A stretch of 64,000 nt of DNA, taken from assembly GCA_027449965.1 (NCBI GenBank), contig DAIDKP010000015.1, positions 62,001 through 126,000 of the forward strand. Direction: 5' to 3'. Each line of letters begins with the position of its first letter. Positions within the stretch are counted from its first letter, which is position 1. The position numbers were made by a program, and so were the translations under genes. Positions 36,178 through 44,854 of the stretch are shown here, one piece after another. The stretch comes from Acidobacteriaceae bacterium. Lineage in GTDB: Bacteria; Acidobacteriota; Terriglobia; Terriglobales; Acidobacteriaceae. The notes beneath the pieces are model-generated. The model had not been told where the DNA came from and made no database searches. It saw only the letters and a list, made by a program, of their open reading frames with translations.

Positions 36178-37590
36178 CTACAGCTCCTTTTCGCCCGGTT
36201 GTTCCGGCTCTTTGCGCCCATATTCCTTCAGCTTGTTGTGCAGTGTCTTCAGGCTCACCGCCAACATCTGCGCCGCGCGCGTCTTGTTGCCGCCCGCCGC
36301 CTCCAGCGTCTTCAGAATCAGCTTTCGTTCCGCCTCCGCCACGGTCGTGCCCACGCTCAACTGCACCGCTGCGTTGCCCACGTCCGCCTGCGTCACAGAC
36401 TCGGCCTTCGCCATCTCCGGTGGCAGGTGTTCCAGGTCGATCCTTCCATCCTCTGGCGCCAGAATCACCGCTCGTTCCATCGCATTCCGCAGCTCGCGAG
36501 CGTTCCCTCGCCACTCGCACTCCATCACTCTCCGCAGCGCCCGTCCCGTCATGCCTGCCACGCGTCGGCCGTGCCTGGCATTCATCTCCGCCAGCATCAC
36601 CTCCACCATCAGAGGAATATCCTCCCTGCGCTCCCGCAGCGGCGGCAACTGCACATGAAACACATTCAGCCGATACAGCAGGTCGGCCCGCAACTGTCCC
36701 GCCGCCACCGCCGCATCCGGATTGCGATTCGTCGCCGCCAGCACTCGCACATCCACGGCAATCTCCGCGCTGCCGCCCAGTCTTCGCAGCTTTCGCTCTT
36801 CCAGCACGCGCAGCAGCTTGGCCTGTATCCCGATCGGCATCTCGCCCAGTTCATCCAGCAGCAGCGTTCCTCCTTCCGCCAGTTCAAAGCATCCCGCGCG
36901 CCGTTCCATCGCTCCGGTAAACGCTCCTTTTTCATGTCCAAAGAGTTCACTCTCCATCAGCGTCTCCGGAATCGCCGCGCAGTTCACCGCCACAAACGGT
37001 TTTCGCTTCCGGTCGCTCAGTTCGTGCAGCGTCCGCGCGATCAGTTCCTTGCCGGTCCCGCTTTCTCCCGTAATCAGCACCGAAACATTCGTTCCCGCAA
37101 TGCGCTCAATCAGTGCAAAGATCTCCCGCATCCGCTCCGTCTCTCCCACCAGAGCGCCCAGGGAACGGCTTTGCCGCATCTGTTTCCGTGTCTGCTCTCG
37201 TTCCGCCTCTGTCTCCCGCTGGCGTGTCGCATTCATCAGAATCGTCTTCAGTCGCGCGGCATCCACCGGCTTTGGCAGAAAGTCATACGCGCCCAGCTTC
37301 ATCGCGTCCACCGCCAGCTCCACCGAACCCTGCGCCGTCAGCACAATCACCGCCAGCGACACCTCGGAATCCGCCAGCTTCATCAGCAGTTCCATGCCAT
37401 CCATGCGCGGCATCTTCAAGTCCGTAATCACAATCTCCGGACTCCACGCAATCACCTTCTCGTAGCCTTCCAGGCCATCCTGTGCCGTCTCCGTCCGATA
37501 GCCCCAGTCGCCAATCAGCTCGGCCAGTCCCTGACGAGCATGTACCTCGTCTTCCACAAGCAATACCTTCACTGGCGTTCCTGTCGTCAC
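36178..37590 (-). CDS. Sigma-54-dependent response regulator (NtrC family)
   Basis: Activator of about 470 aa. The receiver domain has VLLVEDE and the phospho-acceptor D57 in VITDLKMPRMDG. The AAA+ domain carries the Walker A GESGTGKE, the sigma-54 contact loop GAFTGA and the Walker B region GGTLLLDELGEMP. A Fis-type HTH closes the chain (NKTRAAQMLAVSLKTLHNKL). I start at GTG 37590, with GAGGAG (37598-37603) seven bases upstream; an ATG at 37638 would add 16 residues without support. It precedes its kinase by 3 bp. Targets should have GG-N10-GC promoters; I did not find a confident one in the window. Confidence 0.93.
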   Translation of the reverse strand: MTTGTPVKVLLVEDEVHARQGLAELIGDWGYRTETAQDGLEGYEKVIAWSPEIVITDLKMPRMDGMELLMKLADSEVSLAVIVLTAQGSVELAVDAMKLGAYDFLPKPVDAARLKTILMNATRQRETEAEREQTRKQMRQSRSLGALVGETERMREIFALIERIAGTNVSVLITGESGTGKELIARTLHELSDRKRKPFVAVNCAAIPETLMESELFGHEKGAFTGAMERRAGCFELAEGGTLLLDELGEMPIGIQAKLLRVLEERKLRRLGGSAEIAVDVRVLAATNRNPDAAVAAGQLRADLLYRLNVFHVQLPPLRERREDIPLMVEVMLAEMNARHGRRVAGMTGRALRRVMECEWRGNARELRNAMERAVILAPEDGRIDLEHLPPEMAKAESVTQADVGNAAVQLSVGTTVAEAERKLILKTLEAAGGNKTRAAQMLAVSLKTLHNKLKEYGRKEPEQPGEKEL

Positions 37591-37813
37591 TGCCCGGCTC
37601 CTCGTGCTTGGCTCAAATCTCCTCTTGCCGCCATCCATTCAGTCTATCCCTCCGCCATCTCATCGCGCCGCTCGCTTGGTCGGCTTGCTCTCCTCATTGA
37701 CAGCACCTCGCCTCGTTCCTCACACTAGGTTTGTGGATCGCATCCGCTCCTCCGGCTCAGTCGCACAACGATCCGGTCAGCCCTGCACTCTCTCTCCATC
37801 ACCGGACACTTCC

Positions 37814-39208
37814 ATGACAACTGCCCTCGATTTCGCCCGTCAGCATCAGTCGCGTTTTCTTGACGAACTCAAGACCCTGCTTCGCATTCCCTCCGTCTCC
37901 ACCGATCCCGCGCATCGCGATGACGTTCGTCGCGCGGCCACCCACATCGCCGCCGAACTCACCCGCATCGGCCTCGAGAACGTTCGACTCATCGAAACCA
38001 CCGGAACCTCACCCACCGGCCATCCTCTCGTCTACGCCGACTGGCTTCACGCCCCCGGCGCGCCCACCGTACTCTTTTACGGCCACTACGACGTGCAGCC
38101 CCCCGAGCCGCTCGACGAGTGGCTCTCGCCGCCTTTTGAACCCACCGAACGCAACGGCAATCTCTACGCCCGCGGTGCCGTCGATGACAAAGGCCAGATG
38201 TTCATGCACATCAAGGCCGTCGAGTCCCTTTTTGCCGCTCACGGCAAGCTTCCGCTCAACGTCCGGTTCCTCATCGAAGGCGAAGAAGAGGTGGGCGGAG
38301 AAGGCATTGCCGCCTACGTCGCCACCCGCCCCGACGATCTCCACGCTGACTTTGCCATCGTCTCCGATACCTCGATGTTTGCTCCCGGACTTCCCACGCT
38401 TTGCATCGGTCTTCGCGGCATGATCTACACCGAAATCGAGGTCCACAGCGCTCGGTCCGATCTCCACTCCGGCTACGGCGGAGCCGCACCCAACTCCTTC
38501 AACGCGCTTGCTCACATCCTCGCCAGAATCAAGGATGAGTCCGGGCGAATTCTCATCCCCGGCATCCAGGAAACGGTTCTCCCGCCTGCCGAGGATGAGC
38601 GCCGGTCGTGGCAATCCCTGCCCTTTGACGAAGAGGAGTTCCGCGAAACCGTCCTCGGCAGCCAGGCCATCGTGGGCGACAGCCGTTTCTCCGTTCAGGA
38701 ACGCATCTGGGCGCAACCCACCTTCGACGTCCACGGCATCCGTGGCGGATTCACCGGCGTCGGCGCCAAGACCGTGATCCCGGCCAAAGCGCTTGCCAAA
38801 GCCTCTATGCGTCTCGTGCCCAATATGTCCGCCGCAGACACCTTCACACGCTATTGCAGCTTCATCCAGCAGGTCTGTCCTCCCGGCGTCTCGGTCCAGG
38901 TTCGCCTCATCCACTCCGCTGAGCCAAGCCTCATTCCCATCGACAACCCCTGGATTCGCGCCGCAGCTTCCGCCATGACCCAGGTCTGGGGCAGGGAAAC
39001 CGTCTTTGTCCGTTCCGGTGGCAGTATCCCCATCGTGGGCGATCTCCAGCGTCACCTCGCTCTGCCGTGCGTCATGATGGGCTTTGGCCTCGCGGATGAC
39101 AATCTCCACGCCCCCAACGAAAAATTCTGCCTGCACAACTTCTACCTCGGCATCGAATCCATCCTCTGCTTTCTGGAGTCGGCTGCCACGCTTTCACCCA
39201 CTCGCTGA
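37814..39208 (+). CDS. M20 family metallopeptidase (dipeptidase-like)
   Basis: Di-zinc peptidase of about 464 aa, probably acting on dipeptides or acylated amino acids in the cytoplasm. Metal-ligand motifs are all visible: GHYDVQPPEPLDEW (His), YARGAVDDKGQM (bridging Asp), IEGEEEVGGEG (catalytic and metal Glu), a later SDTSMF Asp, and the C-terminal His in DDNLHAPNE. The dimerisation lid domain begins near GLRGMIYTEIEVHSA. ATG 37814 is placed by homology of the first residues (FARQHQSRFLDELKTLLRIP); it has no clear ribosome-binding site. MobA follows 14 bp downstream, so the two may be co-transcribed. Confidence 0.92.
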   Translation: MTTALDFARQHQSRFLDELKTLLRIPSVSTDPAHRDDVRRAATHIAAELTRIGLENVRLIETTGTSPTGHPLVYADWLHAPGAPTVLFYGHYDVQPPEPLDEWLSPPFEPTERNGNLYARGAVDDKGQMFMHIKAVESLFAAHGKLPLNVRFLIEGEEEVGGEGIAAYVATRPDDLHADFAIVSDTSMFAPGLPTLCIGLRGMIYTEIEVHSARSDLHSGYGGAAPNSFNALAHILARIKDESGRILIPGIQETVLPPAEDERRSWQSLPFDEEEFRETVLGSQAIVGDSRFSVQERIWAQPTFDVHGIRGGFTGVGAKTVIPAKALAKASMRLVPNMSAADTFTRYCSFIQQVCPPGVSVQVRLIHSAEPSLIPIDNPWIRAAASAMTQVWGRETVFVRSGGSIPIVGDLQRHLALPCVMMGFGLADDNLHAPNEKFCLHNFYLGIESILCFLESAATLSPTR

Positions 39209-39222
39209 CTGCCATCACGTCC

Positions 39223-39900
39223 ATGCAGCTCCACCTCGCGCCAATTCCCGCCGCTGCTGAGGCTTTCGTCCTCGCCGGCGGGGCTTCCTCGCGCTTTGGC
39301 TCACCCAAATCCCACGCCATCCTCGCTGGCCAACCCCTCATCGTTCACGCCCTCCATCGGATCCGCGCCGTCGGCCTCTCGGCCCGCATCGCAGGAGTCC
39401 ATCCTTCAACCGCTTCCGCCCCACTTGCCTCCCACGCGCCCGTCATTGCCGACGTACACCCAGGCCGGGGTCCACTCTCCGGCATACACGCTGCGCTATC
39501 TGTCTCTGCATCGGCATGGAACCTGTTTATTCCCATAGACTTGCCGCTGCTTCCTCCAGCCCTGCTGGACTGCCTGCTCCGCCGCGCCGCGCTCACGCAC
39601 GCTCCCGTCACCGGCCTCCGCGTCAACGGGCTGCTTCAGCCGTTTCCCGTCGTCGTCCACCGTTCTCTTCTGCCTCAGGTCACCGCCGCTCTCACCGGCT
39701 CCGCCAGTTGTTTTCGTCTCTGGCAGTCTTTCTCCGCTCTCGATGCGCCCCGCGTCGAAGTGCTCCTTCAGTCGGGGCAAATTCCCGCCGACATCCTCCC
39801 GCCAGCTCTCTGGTTTCGCAGCGTCAACACCCCCGACGACCTCGCATTCGTTCGCCATGGCTTGGCCCTTCGCGCTGCATCCCTTACTCTGAAAGCGTGA
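39223..39900 (+). CDS. mobA: Molybdenum cofactor guanylyltransferase-like protein (MobA)
   Basis: Nucleotidyltransferase of about 225 aa that attaches GMP to molybdopterin or does a related NTP transfer. The N-terminal signature LAGGASSRFGSPKSHAILAG matches the MobA P-loop-like motif; VIADVHPGRGPLSGIHAAL and the metal-binding FIPIDLPLLPP follow in the usual order. Other MobA-like NTP transferases share these motifs, so the moco role is likely rather than certain. Its last four bases overlap the GTG start of the ABC ATPase (39897-39900), an unusual partnership. Confidence 0.8.
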   Translation: MQLHLAPIPAAAEAFVLAGGASSRFGSPKSHAILAGQPLIVHALHRIRAVGLSARIAGVHPSTASAPLASHAPVIADVHPGRGPLSGIHAALSVSASAWNLFIPIDLPLLPPALLDCLLRRAALTHAPVTGLRVNGLLQPFPVVVHRSLLPQVTAALTGSASCFRLWQSFSALDAPRVEVLLQSGQIPADILPPALWFRSVNTPDDLAFVRHGLALRAASLTLKA

Positions 39901-40757
39901 GCGAATCCCAACTCGATTCTCCCGATCTCCCCGCGCTTCGTCCCACGTCGCCCGATCCCGCTTCCGCGCCAGACTCCGAAGCGCCCTTCATCGAGTTCCG
40001 CGAAGTCTCCATCGCCTTTGGTTCCCGCCTGATTCTCGATCGTGTCAGCTTTTCTATCCCGCGCGGCCAGACGCTCTGCATCCTCGGTCGCAGCGGCGTC
40101 GGCAAATCCGTCTCCCTCCGCATCCTTCTCGGCTTCCTCAAGCCAGACTCCGGCTCGGTCCTCGTCGAGGGCAGGGAAGTCACCACCATGGACGAACGAT
40201 CCCTTCAGCAGATTCGTCATGACGTCACCATGGTCTTCCAGAACGGCGCTCTCTTTGATTCCCTCACCGTTGGCGAAAACATCGCCTTCCCGCTTCGCGA
40301 AGTCGGCCATCTTGAGGAGGATCAGATCCAGCAGCTTGTCGATCGTATGCTCAACATGGTGGAAGCCAGCGAACTTCGCAATGCCTTCCCCTCCAGTCTC
40401 TCCACCGGGCAAAAGCGTTGCATCGCCATCGCCCGCGCTCTGGCCGCTCAACCCCGCGCCATCCTCTACGACGAACCCACCACCATGGTGGACCCGCTCG
40501 CCGCTCGCCTCATTGGCAACCTCATCCAGCGGCTCAAGCGCCAGCTCGGCCTCACCAGTATCGTCGTCACGCACGATATGCGCTTCGCCCGCCGGCTTGC
40601 TGACCGCGTGCTCTTTCTTGAATCCGGCCAGGCGCGATTCTTCGGTCCGGCTACTGAATTCGAAAGCTGCCCGGACGCCGAAGTCCAGCAATTCCTCCAT
40701 CTGGATGCCTATGTCCTCCCCGGTCGATCTCCGGGTCAATCCCCGGGTCGATCCTGA
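39897..40757 (+). CDS. MlaF-like ABC transporter ATP-binding protein
   Basis: ATPase of about 286 aa resembling the lipid-asymmetry (Mla/Ttg2A) group. GTG 39897 overlaps the mobA stop. Before the core there is a polar, Pro-rich leader of about 30 residues. Motifs: Walker A ILGRSGVGKS, Q-loop MVFQNGALFDSLTVGENIAF, signature SLSTGQKRC with Thr-Gly-Gln in place of the usual SGGQ, Walker B AILYDEPTTMVDP and the switch His in IVVTHDMRFA. No permease (MlaE) or MCE protein is next to it, so its partners lie elsewhere. The C-terminus ends in a small repeat, PGRSPGQSPGRS, encoded by three 12-bp units. Confidence 0.87.
   Translation: MSESQLDSPDLPALRPTSPDPASAPDSEAPFIEFREVSIAFGSRLILDRVSFSIPRGQTLCILGRSGVGKSVSLRILLGFLKPDSGSVLVEGREVTTMDERSLQQIRHDVTMVFQNGALFDSLTVGENIAFPLREVGHLEEDQIQQLVDRMLNMVEASELRNAFPSSLSTGQKRCIAIARALAAQPRAILYDEPTTMVDPLAARLIGNLIQRLKRQLGLTSIVVTHDMRFARRLADRVLFLESGQARFFGPATEFESCPDAEVQQFLHLDAYVLPGRSPGQSPGRS
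40721..40756 (+). repeat. Three 12-bp tandem units at the end of the ABC ATPase gene
   Basis: CGGTCGATCTCC, GGGTCAATCCCC and GGGTCGATCCTG follow each other without gaps and encode the last residues of the protein as (P)GRS-PGQS-PGRS, just before the stop codon. Confidence 0.75.
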
Positions 40758-41418
40758 TCCGCCAACGTCCGTCCGCCTCGCCGTCTCCTGCCTGTCTCCA
40801 CACCTGTCAAGTGTCCCGCCTGTGCAAAAACGACCGATCTCTCTGATTTCAAAAAGACAATAATTCCTCCAAATGTGGCATGGTTTTTCTCGCAATCTGC
40901 CATACTCATCCCAGGGAAGCAAAATCAAAACGGCTCTCCCCAGCAAATGATCCGCCAGACTGCATCGGACGCAGGCAGGCTGCGCTCCCTCAGGGCTGCT
41001 GTGCGGCCAACCAAGCACTGGCTCCGGGACAGGCTCTGGCACCGGCACCGGCTTTGGGACAGACTCTGATCCTGCTTGCATCCATCAGGCAGCAGGAACC
41101 CGATTCACCGCCACGTCACCTGCGGCAAAAGGGTAACCAGAATAGAAACAAAAGATTCAAAAATGGGTAACCAGAAAAATAATACCCCCCTCCCCCCCCC
41201 CTTCAAAAAAATTTCCACGAAGGTAACCATGCTATGTACTTAACGATAAACACGCGGAAACCGCAACCTCCGGGAACGCGGGAAAATCCTCCCGGCTCAC
41301 TCCAAAGTGGGAAGCAGCGGCGGCTCAATCCGCCAGCTTTCGGCAGCCAGTCGATGCAGCCGTTGTAAGGTTGGCTCAGACCGAGACTTGGACTGACTTC
41401 GAGGTTTCGTTTTTTCCC
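40758..41418. other. 661-bp gene-free region with short repeats
   Basis: No convincing coding sequence was found on either strand. The stretch holds a degenerate direct repeat, GGGACAGGCTCTG (41026-41038) and GGGACAGACTCTG (41056-41068), three copies of GGTAACC (41132, 41166, 41222), and an A-rich segment that turns into a C-rich tract of about 18 bases (41185-41202) followed by A-runs. It probably carries the promoter of the ATP-grasp gene. Confidence 0.55.
41132..41228. repeat. Three GGTAACC sites in an A/C-rich leader
   Basis: GGTAACC occurs at 41132-41138, 41166-41172 and 41222-41228; the first two are part of the longer direct repeat GGGTAACCAGAA (41131-41142, 41165-41176), 34 bp apart. 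The spacing and self-complementary core could be binding sites for a regulator, or remnants of duplication. All three lie upstream of the gene starting at 41419. Confidence 0.5.
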
Positions 41419-42603
41419 ATGAATTCCATCTCCACTTCGCATGAGCTTGCCTCCGATCCGTCACGCACGGCGCATCTGGCGGCCTTTCAGCAGTTGCAGC
41501 AGAACGGTCAGATGCATGATGCGGCCGCGCATCTGGCTCGCGCACTCGGCCTTCGTGCCTATGTCGTGTTGCCGTTTCGTGGTTCGGTTCCGGTTGCGCG
41601 TGTCCTTGTTCTGCAATCGATTCTGGCCGGAAACGCCCTCATCCACCGTTTCCTCGATGACCGTCTCTTTCAGGTTCATGTGTTGCTGGTCGAGTTCTGG
41701 CAGCCTGGAACGCCTTTGCCTGAGCACGATCTCGTCTTCAACGCCATCGGGGACGCTGACGTTCGCGAGCAGGCGCTCGTGCAGGGCGCTCTCATCCTGC
41801 AAGCGTCCGCTGCGCCTGTCTTCAATCCGCCTGCCGCCGTTCGTTCCACCTCACGCGCTCGCAATGCGGATCGGCTTCAGCCGTTGCATGGCGTTCGCAC
41901 GGCCAGGACAATTCCAGTCAACCGTTCCGAGCTGGCTTCCGACGCTTTGCCCGTGACTCTCGAGCGCCATCTGTTCCGTTTTCCCTTGCTGGTGCGTACG
42001 CCCGGCTTTCATATGGGTCAGAACTGCCAGCTCGTGGAGTCAAACGACCAGTTGCCCGGAGTACTCGACCAGTTACCCGGCGACGAACTCCTTTTGCTTG
42101 AATATCTGAACGCGCGCAGTGCTGATGGCTGGTGGAGAAAGTTTCGCGTCCTTTTTCTGGATGGGCAACTGTATCCGGTCCATCTGGCCATCGCCAGCCA
42201 CTGGAAGGTGCATTATTTCTCCGCCGAGATGGCCAACCACGCCGAGCACCGCGCCGAAGAAGCTCTCTTTTTGCAGGATATGGACTCCGTCCTTGGCGCC
42301 TCAGCCATCGCTGCGCTTCAGCGCATCCAGCGTGTGCTTGCGCTGGACTACGGCGGCATCGATTTCAGCCTGGACGCCGACGGTCGCGTTCTGCTTTTTG
42401 AAGCCAACGCCAACATGGCTGTGATGCGTCCGGCAAGCGATTCCATCTGGGATTATCGCCGACCTGCGGTCGAACGCATCTATCAGGCATTCCAGCAAAT
42501 GTTGCTCGAGCGCATCCAGCCCTCGCCGGCTTCTCGGGCTGATCTTCCGATCGGGAAGACGAGCATCCAGGCTTGCAACCAATCCCGTACCCTGTCCGCC
42601 TGA
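41419..42603 (+). CDS. ATP-grasp-like protein, function unknown
   Basis: About 394 aa from ATG 41419. The C-terminal half looks like an ATP-grasp fold: LERHLFRFPLLVRTPGFHMG resembles the nucleotide-binding lysine/arginine strand region, LLLLEYLNARSADGWWRKFR the hinge, and DYGGIDFSLDADGRVLLFEA-NANM the metal-binding end with Asp, Glu and Asn. Such enzymes ligate a carboxylate to an amine or thiol using ATP (RimK, glutathione synthase). The N-terminal part (AAFQQLQQNGQMHDAAAHLA) is helical and resembles a TPR pair, and a middle Rossmann-like segment (YVVLPFRGSVPVARVLVLQS) may be the pre-ATP-grasp domain. Neighbours give no clue to the substrate. It ends 5 bp from the convergent Lrp-type gene. 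Confidence 0.7.
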   Translation: MNSISTSHELASDPSRTAHLAAFQQLQQNGQMHDAAAHLARALGLRAYVVLPFRGSVPVARVLVLQSILAGNALIHRFLDDRLFQVHVLLVEFWQPGTPLPEHDLVFNAIGDADVREQALVQGALILQASAAPVFNPPAAVRSTSRARNADRLQPLHGVRTARTIPVNRSELASDALPVTLERHLFRFPLLVRTPGFHMGQNCQLVESNDQLPGVLDQLPGDELLLLEYLNARSADGWWRKFRVLFLDGQLYPVHLAIASHWKVHYFSAEMANHAEHRAEEALFLQDMDSVLGASAIAALQRIQRVLALDYGGIDFSLDADGRVLLFEANANMAVMRPASDSIWDYRRPAVERIYQAFQQMLLERIQPSPASRADLPIGKTSIQACNQSRTLSA

Positions 42604-42608
42604 GGCAC

Positions 42609-43154
42609 TCAGCGACGGCGCAACGGACGGTTGCGGCGCGGAGCCGTGGTCAGCTTTCCGGTTACGTTGAAGGGGCGTCCTTCGATCGGTGTCGAAAGCA
42701 CCAGGCTCGTGACCGGATTGCCATAGTGCAGCAGCGCTTCAATCAGCGACTCCAGATCGCCCATCGTGTGTGTCGTCACCTTCAGCAGAAAGGCGTCGCC
42801 GCCGGTCAGGTGATGGCATTCCCGCACCTCTTCGAGTGTCTGGATAAACTCCAGCAGGCGATAATAATGCTGGCCTTCACAGGTCATGCGAATGAAGGCC
42901 AGCACATCCAGGCCAAGCGCTTCGCGGTCGATCGTCACAGTGTAGGCGCGCAGAATGCCCTGCTCCTCCATCTGGCGCAGCCGCTCCGCCGTTGCCGTGG
43001 GAGAAAGGCCCACGCGGCGGGAAAGCTCGGCGACGGACAAGCGGCTGTTCTCCTGCAACTCCTTCAGCAGGCTGCGGCCATAGCTGTCCATCAGATAGCT
43101 GTCAAATTGTCCTGCAAGTTGTCCCTGTGTAATCGCTTCTTCTGTGGAATCCAT
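42609..43154 (-). CDS. Lrp/AsnC family transcriptional regulator
   Basis: DNA-binding regulator of about 181 aa. An N-terminal HTH (LLKELQENSRLSVAELSRRV then LSPTATAERLRQMEEQGILR) is followed by the RAM/effector domain (AYTVTIDREALGLDVLAFIR, ECHHLTGGDAFLLKV) which binds amino acids in this family. A 24-residue N-terminal extension precedes the HTH and a basic tail RRNRPLRRR ends the chain. ATG 43154 has GAGGT eight bases upstream. It is divergent from histidine ammonia-lyase with 90 bp between, so it probably controls that gene, perhaps in response to histidine (inference). Confidence 0.9.
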   Translation of the reverse strand: MDSTEEAITQGQLAGQFDSYLMDSYGRSLLKELQENSRLSVAELSRRVGLSPTATAERLRQMEEQGILRAYTVTIDREALGLDVLAFIRMTCEGQHYYRLLEFIQTLEEVRECHHLTGGDAFLLKVTTHTMGDLESLIEALLHYGNPVTSLVLSTPIEGRPFNVTGKLTTAPRRNRPLRRR

Positions 43155-43244
43155 GGTGATTACCTCATTGCATAGTGTATTCCATACTCAAAAGCCATTG
43201 CGAGTTATTTTATTCTCTGTACTGGGAGCAGATCGCCGTCTATC

Positions 43245-44780
43245 GTGAAAAGGATGGAACCGATCAGCCTCAACGGAAACCCTCTCACATTGGAAGAGAT
43301 TCGGCAGGTTGCCCGGGATTTTGCCCCGGTCGAGCTTTCGGAAGCAGCGCGTGGCCGCATCGTCGCCTCGCGATCTGTGGTCGAGTCGATTTTGCGCACC
43401 GGGCGCACCATCTACGGCGTCAATACAGGATTTGGCAAGCTGGCCGACGTTGGCATTGCGCAGGAACATCTGGCTCAGTTGCAGACCAATCTGGTGCGCA
43501 GCCACGCCTGTGGATTGGGTGAGCCGCTCCACGAGGCAGAGAGTCGCGCCATGCTCTTGCTGCGCGCCAACGTGCTCGCCAAAGGCTTCAGCGGTGTTCG
43601 TGTGGAGCTGGTCGAGCTGCTGATTGCGATGCTGAATCATCGTGTGCATCCGGTGATTCCCTCGCGTGGCTCCGTGGGCGCAAGCGGCGATCTTGCGCCG
43701 CTCGCGCATCTGGCGCTCGTCCTCATCGGTGAGGGCGAAGCAGAGTTTCAAGGCGAGCGCATGGGCGGCGCCCAGGCGCTGGCCACAGCCGGTTTGCAAC
43801 CCATGGCGCTGGCAGCCAAAGAAGGTCTGGCGCTGCTGAACGGCACGCAGGCGATGACCTCCGTGGGTGCCACCGCTGTGCTGGAGGCGGAGCGGCTGAC
43901 GCGTGTCGCCTGCCTGGCTGGAGCCATGACCCTCGAGGCTCTCAAAGGAACTCCAGTGGCCTTTGATGCGCGGATTCATGCGGCGCGTCCCCACGCCGGG
44001 CAGATGGCAACGGCGGAGTTTCTGACTCATCTGTTGGCGGAAAGTGAGATTCGCGATTCTCATCGCGAGGGTGACCCGCGTGTGCAGGATGCCTACTGTC
44101 TGCGCTGTATGCCGCAGGTACACGGCGCGGTGCTCGACGTGCTGACGCACGCGCGACAGGTGCTCGAGACGGAATCCGGTTCCGCCACCGACAATCCTCT
44201 GGTCTTTGGCGATGCCGAGCATGGCGAGGTGCTTTCCGGCGGAAATTTTCACGGCGCGCCGCTCTCCTATGTCTTCGATTACGCCGCGATCGCGCTCACC
44301 GATCTGGCCAGCATGAGCGAGCGCCGCATCGATCGGCTGGTCAATCCTGACATCAACGAAGGGCTACCAGCGTTTCTGTGCGCCGATGCCGGGCTGTCTT
44401 CGGGATATATGATCGCGCACGTGACGGCAGCGGCTTTGCTGAACGAGTGCAAGGTGCTGGCGCATCCGTCGAGCACAGATTCGGTGCCGACTTCCGGTGG
44501 CAAGGAAGACCATGTCTCGATGGGCATGACCGGCGCGCTGAAGCTGCGGCAGATCGTCGACAATGTGGAGTGGATTCTGGCTATCGAGCTGCTGTGCGCG
44601 GCGCAGGGACTGGATTTCCGCAAGCCGCTGCGGCCGGCAAGGAAGCTGCAGCAGGCCCACACAACGATTCGGGCTGAGATTGCTCATCTCGAGGAAGATC
44701 GCGAGCCGCATCCCGATATTCGCGCTTTGGCGCGGATGATTCGGACAGGCGCTTTCGATGCGCTGCTGGCCAGCGTTTGA
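43245..44780 (+). CDS. hutH: Histidine ammonia-lyase
   Basis: Converts L-histidine to urocanate and ammonia, first step of histidine use. The self-forming MIO cofactor tripeptide A146-S147-G148 is seen in RGSVGASGDLAPLAHLAL. Other landmarks are YGVNTGFGKLADV with the catalytic Tyr, QTNLVRSHACG, NGTQAMTS, QDAYCLRCMPQVHGA, SGSATDNPL, GGNFHGAP and the tail segment SMGMTGALKLRQI. About 511 aa, normal. The frame can start at GTG 43245 or ATG 43254. No hutU, hutI or hutG is beside it; an Lrp-type regulator is divergent. Tyrosine/phenylalanine ammonia-lyases share the fold, but the motifs fit HutH best. Confidence 0.93.
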   Translation: MKRMEPISLNGNPLTLEEIRQVARDFAPVELSEAARGRIVASRSVVESILRTGRTIYGVNTGFGKLADVGIAQEHLAQLQTNLVRSHACGLGEPLHEAESRAMLLLRANVLAKGFSGVRVELVELLIAMLNHRVHPVIPSRGSVGASGDLAPLAHLALVLIGEGEAEFQGERMGGAQALATAGLQPMALAAKEGLALLNGTQAMTSVGATAVLEAERLTRVACLAGAMTLEALKGTPVAFDARIHAARPHAGQMATAEFLTHLLAESEIRDSHREGDPRVQDAYCLRCMPQVHGAVLDVLTHARQVLETESGSATDNPLVFGDAEHGEVLSGGNFHGAPLSYVFDYAAIALTDLASMSERRIDRLVNPDINEGLPAFLCADAGLSSGYMIAHVTAAALLNECKVLAHPSSTDSVPTSGGKEDHVSMGMTGALKLRQIVDNVEWILAIELLCAAQGLDFRKPLRPARKLQQAHTTIRAEIAHLEEDREPHPDIRALARMIRTGAFDALLASV

Positions 44781-44827
44781 AGTAGCCATTCAGGAAATCG
44801 GCCAAAGTCGCTTCCTGTTTTGAAATT

Positions 44828-44854
44828 GCCGCAGAGCCTTTGCGGCGATTTTTT
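44828..44854 (+). terminator. Rho-independent terminator after hutH
   Basis: GCCGCA (44828-44833) pairs perfectly with TGCGGC (44841-44846) around a 7-nt loop, followed by GA and six T (44849-44854). It lies 47 bp after the hutH stop. Confidence 0.85.

Noticed and set aside
35659..37728. Plus-strand frame of about 689 codons opposite the NtrC-type regulator and its kinase
   Set aside because: His/Arg/Gln-rich low-complexity translation, antisense to two complete signalling genes.
39768..41081. Minus-strand frame with a VPKPVPVPEPVPEPV start in the gene-free region
   Set aside because: The Pro-rich start comes from the short GGCACCGG-type repeats, and the rest is antisense to the ABC ATPase and mobA.
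40758..41418. CRISPR-like array suggested by repeated GGTAACC sites
   Set aside because: The repeats are only 7-12 bp with unequal spacing (34 and 56 bp) and there are no cas genes.
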